Source: Victivallales bacterium
GTDB lineage: Bacteria > Verrucomicrobiota > Lentisphaeria > Oligosphaerales > Oligosphaeraceae
Length of the DNA: 9,560 nt
NCBI GenBank assembly: GCA_017964325.1
Contig: JAGCSE010000329.1
Coordinates: 1-9,560, forward strand
Direction of reading: 5' to 3'
Below are positions 6,958 through 9,560 of the stretch, piece by piece. A program made the position numbers and the translations under genes. Positions within the stretch are counted from its first letter, which is position 1; each line of letters opens with the position of its first letter. The notes beneath the pieces were generated by a model that made no database searches, was not told where the DNA came from, and worked only from the letters and a program-made list of their open reading frames with translations.

Positions 6958-8368
6958 CAAGAACTCCTATCATAATAATCATACAAAACAAAATAACATA
7001 TATAGACCATCGGACGAAACACAACTGCAAGAAGGTAAAACGCTGGCTGAAAAATTCATCTTTTACATCCTTGAACATCAGAATCACAAGCCCAGTTACC
7101 GACATTAACAAGCCTGGCAGACCTATTAAAGATAATTTCGGCCTTCCTGATGCTTGGAACATATGGTTTATGAAACCCAATGCACTGCCAACGTCCGGCA
7201 TTCGGAAGAATATCCAAGCCATGTTGGTCAGCATGAATATCAACAGAATTCTGATAACTTTTATTATTTTATTACCACCTTCATATTTCTGCCAGCCAGC
7301 ATATTTTTCAATGATTTGTAGCACCCCATGTATGCATCCCCATACAATGAATGTCCAATTTGCACCATGCCAAATACCGCTTACCAAGAATGTAAGAAGA
7401 ATATTCAGGTAGTTCCTTGCCTTTCTACAATGGCTTCCCCCTAAGGGGAAATAAACTTGACGAGTAAGCCATTGCGTAAGCGTGATGTGCCAGCGTCTCC
7501 AAAAATCCGTGATACTAACCGCAAAATAAGGCCGTCTGAAATTATTAGGCAAATTAAATCCCAGGGTTCGGGCAATGCCTATAGCCATTAATGAATATCC
7601 AGAGAAATCACAATATATTTGAATTGAATAGAATAAACTGGCCAAAATGCACGTGCTGCCATTGTAACGACTGTAATTTGAATAGACTGCATCAACGAAC
7701 AGTCCAAGACGATCAGCTATGACCAGTTTGATAAACATGCCCCATAGCAATAATTTCAAACCTTGCCTGGCCTGTTCATATTTGAAAGTATGTACAGCCT
7801 TAATCTGTGGCATCAGTTCATCTAGCCTGCTAATCGGTCCTGCTGTCACTTGTGGAAAGAAAGAAACAAACAAAAGGTAATCGAGTAAGTTTTTCTCAAC
7901 TTCCACCCTCCCATGGTAAACATCAAGCATGTAACCCACCGATTGGAATGTGAAGAAACTGATGCCGAGAGGCACCGCACAGTTCAATCCGGGTAAAGCA
8001 AAATGCAATCCCAAAGCATCAAGGCAAGCAACTATGTTTTCATTGAAAAAATTGTAATACTTAAATATCAGCAGGGGGGACGTGCCGAGTAATATATATA
8101 GCCAAAAACAGCTTCTTCTTATTAAATTTCTTTTTCCTGCAAGCGCATCCAATCTAAGGCATCTTTCATATGATCTCCCCCCACAGTATGTCACAAGCGA
8201 TACTCCCAAGAGTACAAGAGCAAATGCGGGCTTCCAACTCATGTAGAGTAGATAACTCATCAACACAAGGAAAGCTTTTCTATATTGGTTAAATCTACCT
8301 GGAATAAACCAATATATTCCAAAAATAAATGGATATATTAGCCAAAAATTAAATGAATTGAATGACAT
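6926..8368 (-). CDS. AlgI-like MBOAT family O-acyltransferase
   Basis: This 480-residue polytopic membrane protein has the usual length of the AlgI/DltB/PatA group and many hydrophobic segments across its length. Diagnostic stretches are PLGISFFTFQSVGYMLD (133-149), FPQVTAGPISR (171-181), YCDFSGYS (252-259), DFWRRWHITL (288-297) and the catalytic-histidine motif SGIWHGANW (330-338, H334). Known members move acetyl or other acyl groups from the cytoplasm across the membrane for O-acylation of alginate, peptidoglycan, teichoic acid or exopolysaccharide. The next gene encodes the SGNH partner, so the two probably form one O-acetylation machine; the acceptor glycan is not encoded nearby. The ATG follows AAAGGA by about 5-6 nt. 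It has low GC compared with the flanking enzymes and lies in the presumed island. Confidence 0.92.
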   Translation of the reverse strand: MSFNSFNFWLIYPFIFGIYWFIPGRFNQYRKAFLVLMSYLLYMSWKPAFALVLLGVSLVTYCGGRSYERCLRLDALAGKRNLIRRSCFWLYILLGTSPLLIFKYYNFFNENIVACLDALGLHFALPGLNCAVPLGISFFTFQSVGYMLDVYHGRVEVEKNLLDYLLFVSFFPQVTAGPISRLDELMPQIKAVHTFKYEQARQGLKLLLWGMFIKLVIADRLGLFVDAVYSNYSRYNGSTCILASLFYSIQIYCDFSGYSLMAIGIARTLGFNLPNNFRRPYFAVSITDFWRRWHITLTQWLTRQVYFPLGGSHCRKARNYLNILLTFLVSGIWHGANWTFIVWGCIHGVLQIIEKYAGWQKYEGGNKIIKVIRILLIFMLTNMAWIFFRMPDVGSALGFINHMFQASGRPKLSLIGLPGLLMSVTGLVILMFKDVKDEFFSQRFTFLQLCFVRWSIYVILFCMIIMIGVLDGGQFIYTVF

Positions 8369-8522
8369 TATTTTCCTTTTTTAGTTATTCCTTTACTTGT
8401 TTAAACCGTAACTACCCCCAAAAAACAAATGGTGAATAAATACTAGTTAACACCATCATTACTATGATGACAATTCACGCCATTTCAAGCGTGTTTTTAT
8501 GCCATGTACATTTGCTTTTTTG

Positions 8523-8553
8523 AATGACTATTATATAATGACTATTATATAAT
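8523..8553. repeat. 14-bp tandem duplication
   Basis: AATGACTATTATAT occurs twice without a gap (8523-8536 and 8537-8550), and AAT begins a third copy. It is AT-rich, noncoding and upstream of the MBOAT gene. It looks like replication slippage, though it could also hold a binding site in two copies. Confidence 0.8.
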
Positions 8554-8627
8554 TTATTTACTAATAATCAGATTTCCATTCGCATGAGCCTGTGGCAGCG
8601 AATTTTGTCTGAAATTATAGCCATATC

Positions 8628-8654
8628 TTGTACATACTCCAAGAGTTTGTACAA
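8628..8654. repeat. TTGTACA/TGTACAA inverted repeat
   Basis: TTGTACA (8628-8634) and TGTACAA (8648-8654) are inverted copies with a 13-nt spacer. A related palindrome ATGTACAT lies at 8504-8511. All three cores are TGTACA. They may be regulator sites for the leftward MBOAT operon or chance palindromes in AT-rich DNA. Confidence 0.35.
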
Positions 8655-8789
8655 AATAACCCATGACTCTGTTTTTTCAAGTGCAGGAAATGAAAAAAGC
8701 GTAATCACAAAAAATTATGCCTTGGTAAAAAGAAGATTTTGGAAGATTAAATTCCCTAAACGCTAAAAGTTACGGATTAATTGTCTGCG

Positions 8790-9560
8790 TCATTCCAATT
8801 GTTTCTTCTTTAAAGAAAGCACGTTAACCAGATTCAGCAGATAGGCGATGACCAGCATGGTCACGACGCCTGTGTAGCCGAAGCCGAGCTTCTGGGAGAC
8901 GAAAATGGCGGCCTGGTTGCCGGCCAGTCCTGCGAAGCCCCATGCGGACAAAACGGCGCCGTGAATTTTCGAGATGTTGTTCATGCCGTAGTGGTCGGAC
9001 AGAATCGCGGGAATGACGGAGAATCCAGCCCCGTAGCAGGCGTTGATGACGAGCAGGGCGAAGCCGATGACCGGCGGCCAGAAGCTGCAGAGCATGACGC
9101 CGGCGGAGATGCCGAGAATGAACAGCAGGATGTTGATGCGGTGTGCGAGACGGTCGGACCACCATGCGAAGATGAAGCGGCCGCCGCCGTTCATGAGGCC
9201 GGAGAGGGCGATGAACGTCGTGATGGCGCCTTCGGAATAGCCAACGATGTCGTTTTTCATCATCTGCTTGGCGAGCGGAATCAGGCAGAGGCCGGCGGAG
9301 ATGTTGAGGAACATGAACAACCATGACTGAATGAAATAGGAATCCTTCAACAGCGTGGCGTAGCGGAAATCGCTCTGGCCGTTTGCGACGGCGGCTGCTT
9401 GTTGTTCTAGAACTGGCTTTTTCAGAAGAAATGCAGCGATGACCATCGGGACGAGATAGAAGAGGGCGAAAACGGAGAAAACGTTTGTCACGCCGTAGGT
9501 TATGAATCCGCGGATGCCCCAGAAGCCATGGAACAGAATGGTGGAAAGCGTCGAACCGAG
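8790..9560 (-). CDS. MFS transporter of the oxalate/formate antiporter (OFA) type, C-terminal part
   Basis: The frame is open to the window end, so the N-terminus is missing; 256 codons plus the stop are seen. A GTG at 9491 is internal, because in-frame residues with GFWGIRGFITYG continue upstream of it. The visible part begins in the first half, contains a cytoplasmic central loop (the KKPVLEQQAAAVANGQSDF region) and then the second six-helix bundle. Within that bundle are NGGGRFIFAWWSDRL, the MFS motif between helices 8 and 9, and PAILSDHYGMNNISKIHG followed by AWGFAGLAGNQ, the OFA signature. Relatives exchange small carboxylates such as oxalate/formate or carry lactate, and this one probably moves a monocarboxylate across the inner membrane; the substrate is not determinable. 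It ends in a basic tail KKKQLE. Its GC-rich codon use matches the left block, marking the resumption of the chromosomal backbone. Confidence 0.88.
   Translation of the reverse strand, partial: LGSTLSTILFHGFWGIRGFITYGVTNVFSVFALFYLVPMVIAAFLLKKPVLEQQAAAVANGQSDFRYATLLKDSYFIQSWLFMFLNISAGLCLIPLAKQMMKNDIVGYSEGAITTFIALSGLMNGGGRFIFAWWSDRLAHRINILLFILGISAGVMLCSFWPPVIGFALLVINACYGAGFSVIPAILSDHYGMNNISKIHGAVLSAWGFAGLAGNQAAIFVSQKLGFGYTGVVTMLVIAYLLNLVNVLSLKKKQLE

Larger units (their letters stand above)
8369..8789. other. Gene-poor AT-rich stretch between MBOAT and MFS genes
   Basis: These 421 bases hold the leader of the MBOAT gene and the downstream region of the MFS gene, both on the minus strand. A 60-codon plus-strand reading frame (8584-8766) has no ribosome binding site and no recognisable motif, so I do not call it. 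Small structures present are a CATCAT/ATGATG stem (8454-8469), a 14-bp tandem duplication and three TGTACA palindromes. No strong MBOAT promoter is evident; the best minus-strand match, TTGAAA and CATAGT 16 bp apart, is weak. No clear intrinsic terminator follows the MFS gene. Confidence 0.6.

Noticed and set aside
3535..8760. Possible island attachment repeats, with GATTAAA at both edges
   Set aside because: Only 7 AT-rich bases are shared and no integrase or tRNA end is present, so this does not support an att site.
8584..8766. A 60-codon plus-strand reading frame in the gap
   Set aside because: There is no ribosome binding site, no recognisable motif and no partner gene. Its length is expected by chance in this DNA.

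Overview
The window looks like chromosomal DNA of an anaerobic bacterium. The evidence is a rubredoxin, an aldo/keto reductase, an OFA-type carboxylate transporter and well-formed AGGA/AGGAG ribosome binding sites. An anaerobic Firmicute or Negativicute-like gut bacterium, or a Lentisphaerae relative, would fit. The taxonomy is an impression, not something the sequence proves.

The layout is two GC-rich blocks around an AT-rich middle. Left block (1-3540): on the minus strand, the start of a large fused lipid enzyme (acyl-AMP ligase, acyl carrier protein and PlsC-type acyltransferase, cut off by the window start) and, upstream of it, a rubredoxin gene. They are separated by a strong rho-independent terminator and a clear sigma-70-type promoter. 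Divergent to rubredoxin, on the plus strand, is a complete NADPH-dependent aldo/keto reductase. Right block (8790-9560): the C-terminal part of an MFS transporter of the oxalate/formate antiporter type, minus strand, running off the window end.

The AT-rich middle (about 3541-8789) reads as accessory DNA. It holds a two-gene toxin-antitoxin-like operon (small upstream protein plus zeta-toxin-like P-loop kinase, overlapping by 4 nt). Next comes a DUF4238-type gene that is broken in the middle amid short tandem duplications. Then, convergently on the minus strand, comes a two-gene unit of an AlgI-like MBOAT O-acyltransferase and a membrane-anchored SGNH-fold partner. That pair most likely O-acetylates an extracytoplasmic polysaccharide. 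A 421-bp gene-poor stretch follows, with several short repeats and palindromes.

No CRISPR array, tRNA, rRNA, transposase or phage gene was found. The most unusual items are the ligase-ACP-acyltransferase fusion, the compositional island with its damaged DUF4238 gene beside the toxin-antitoxin pair, and several unexplained inverted or tandem repeats between genes.
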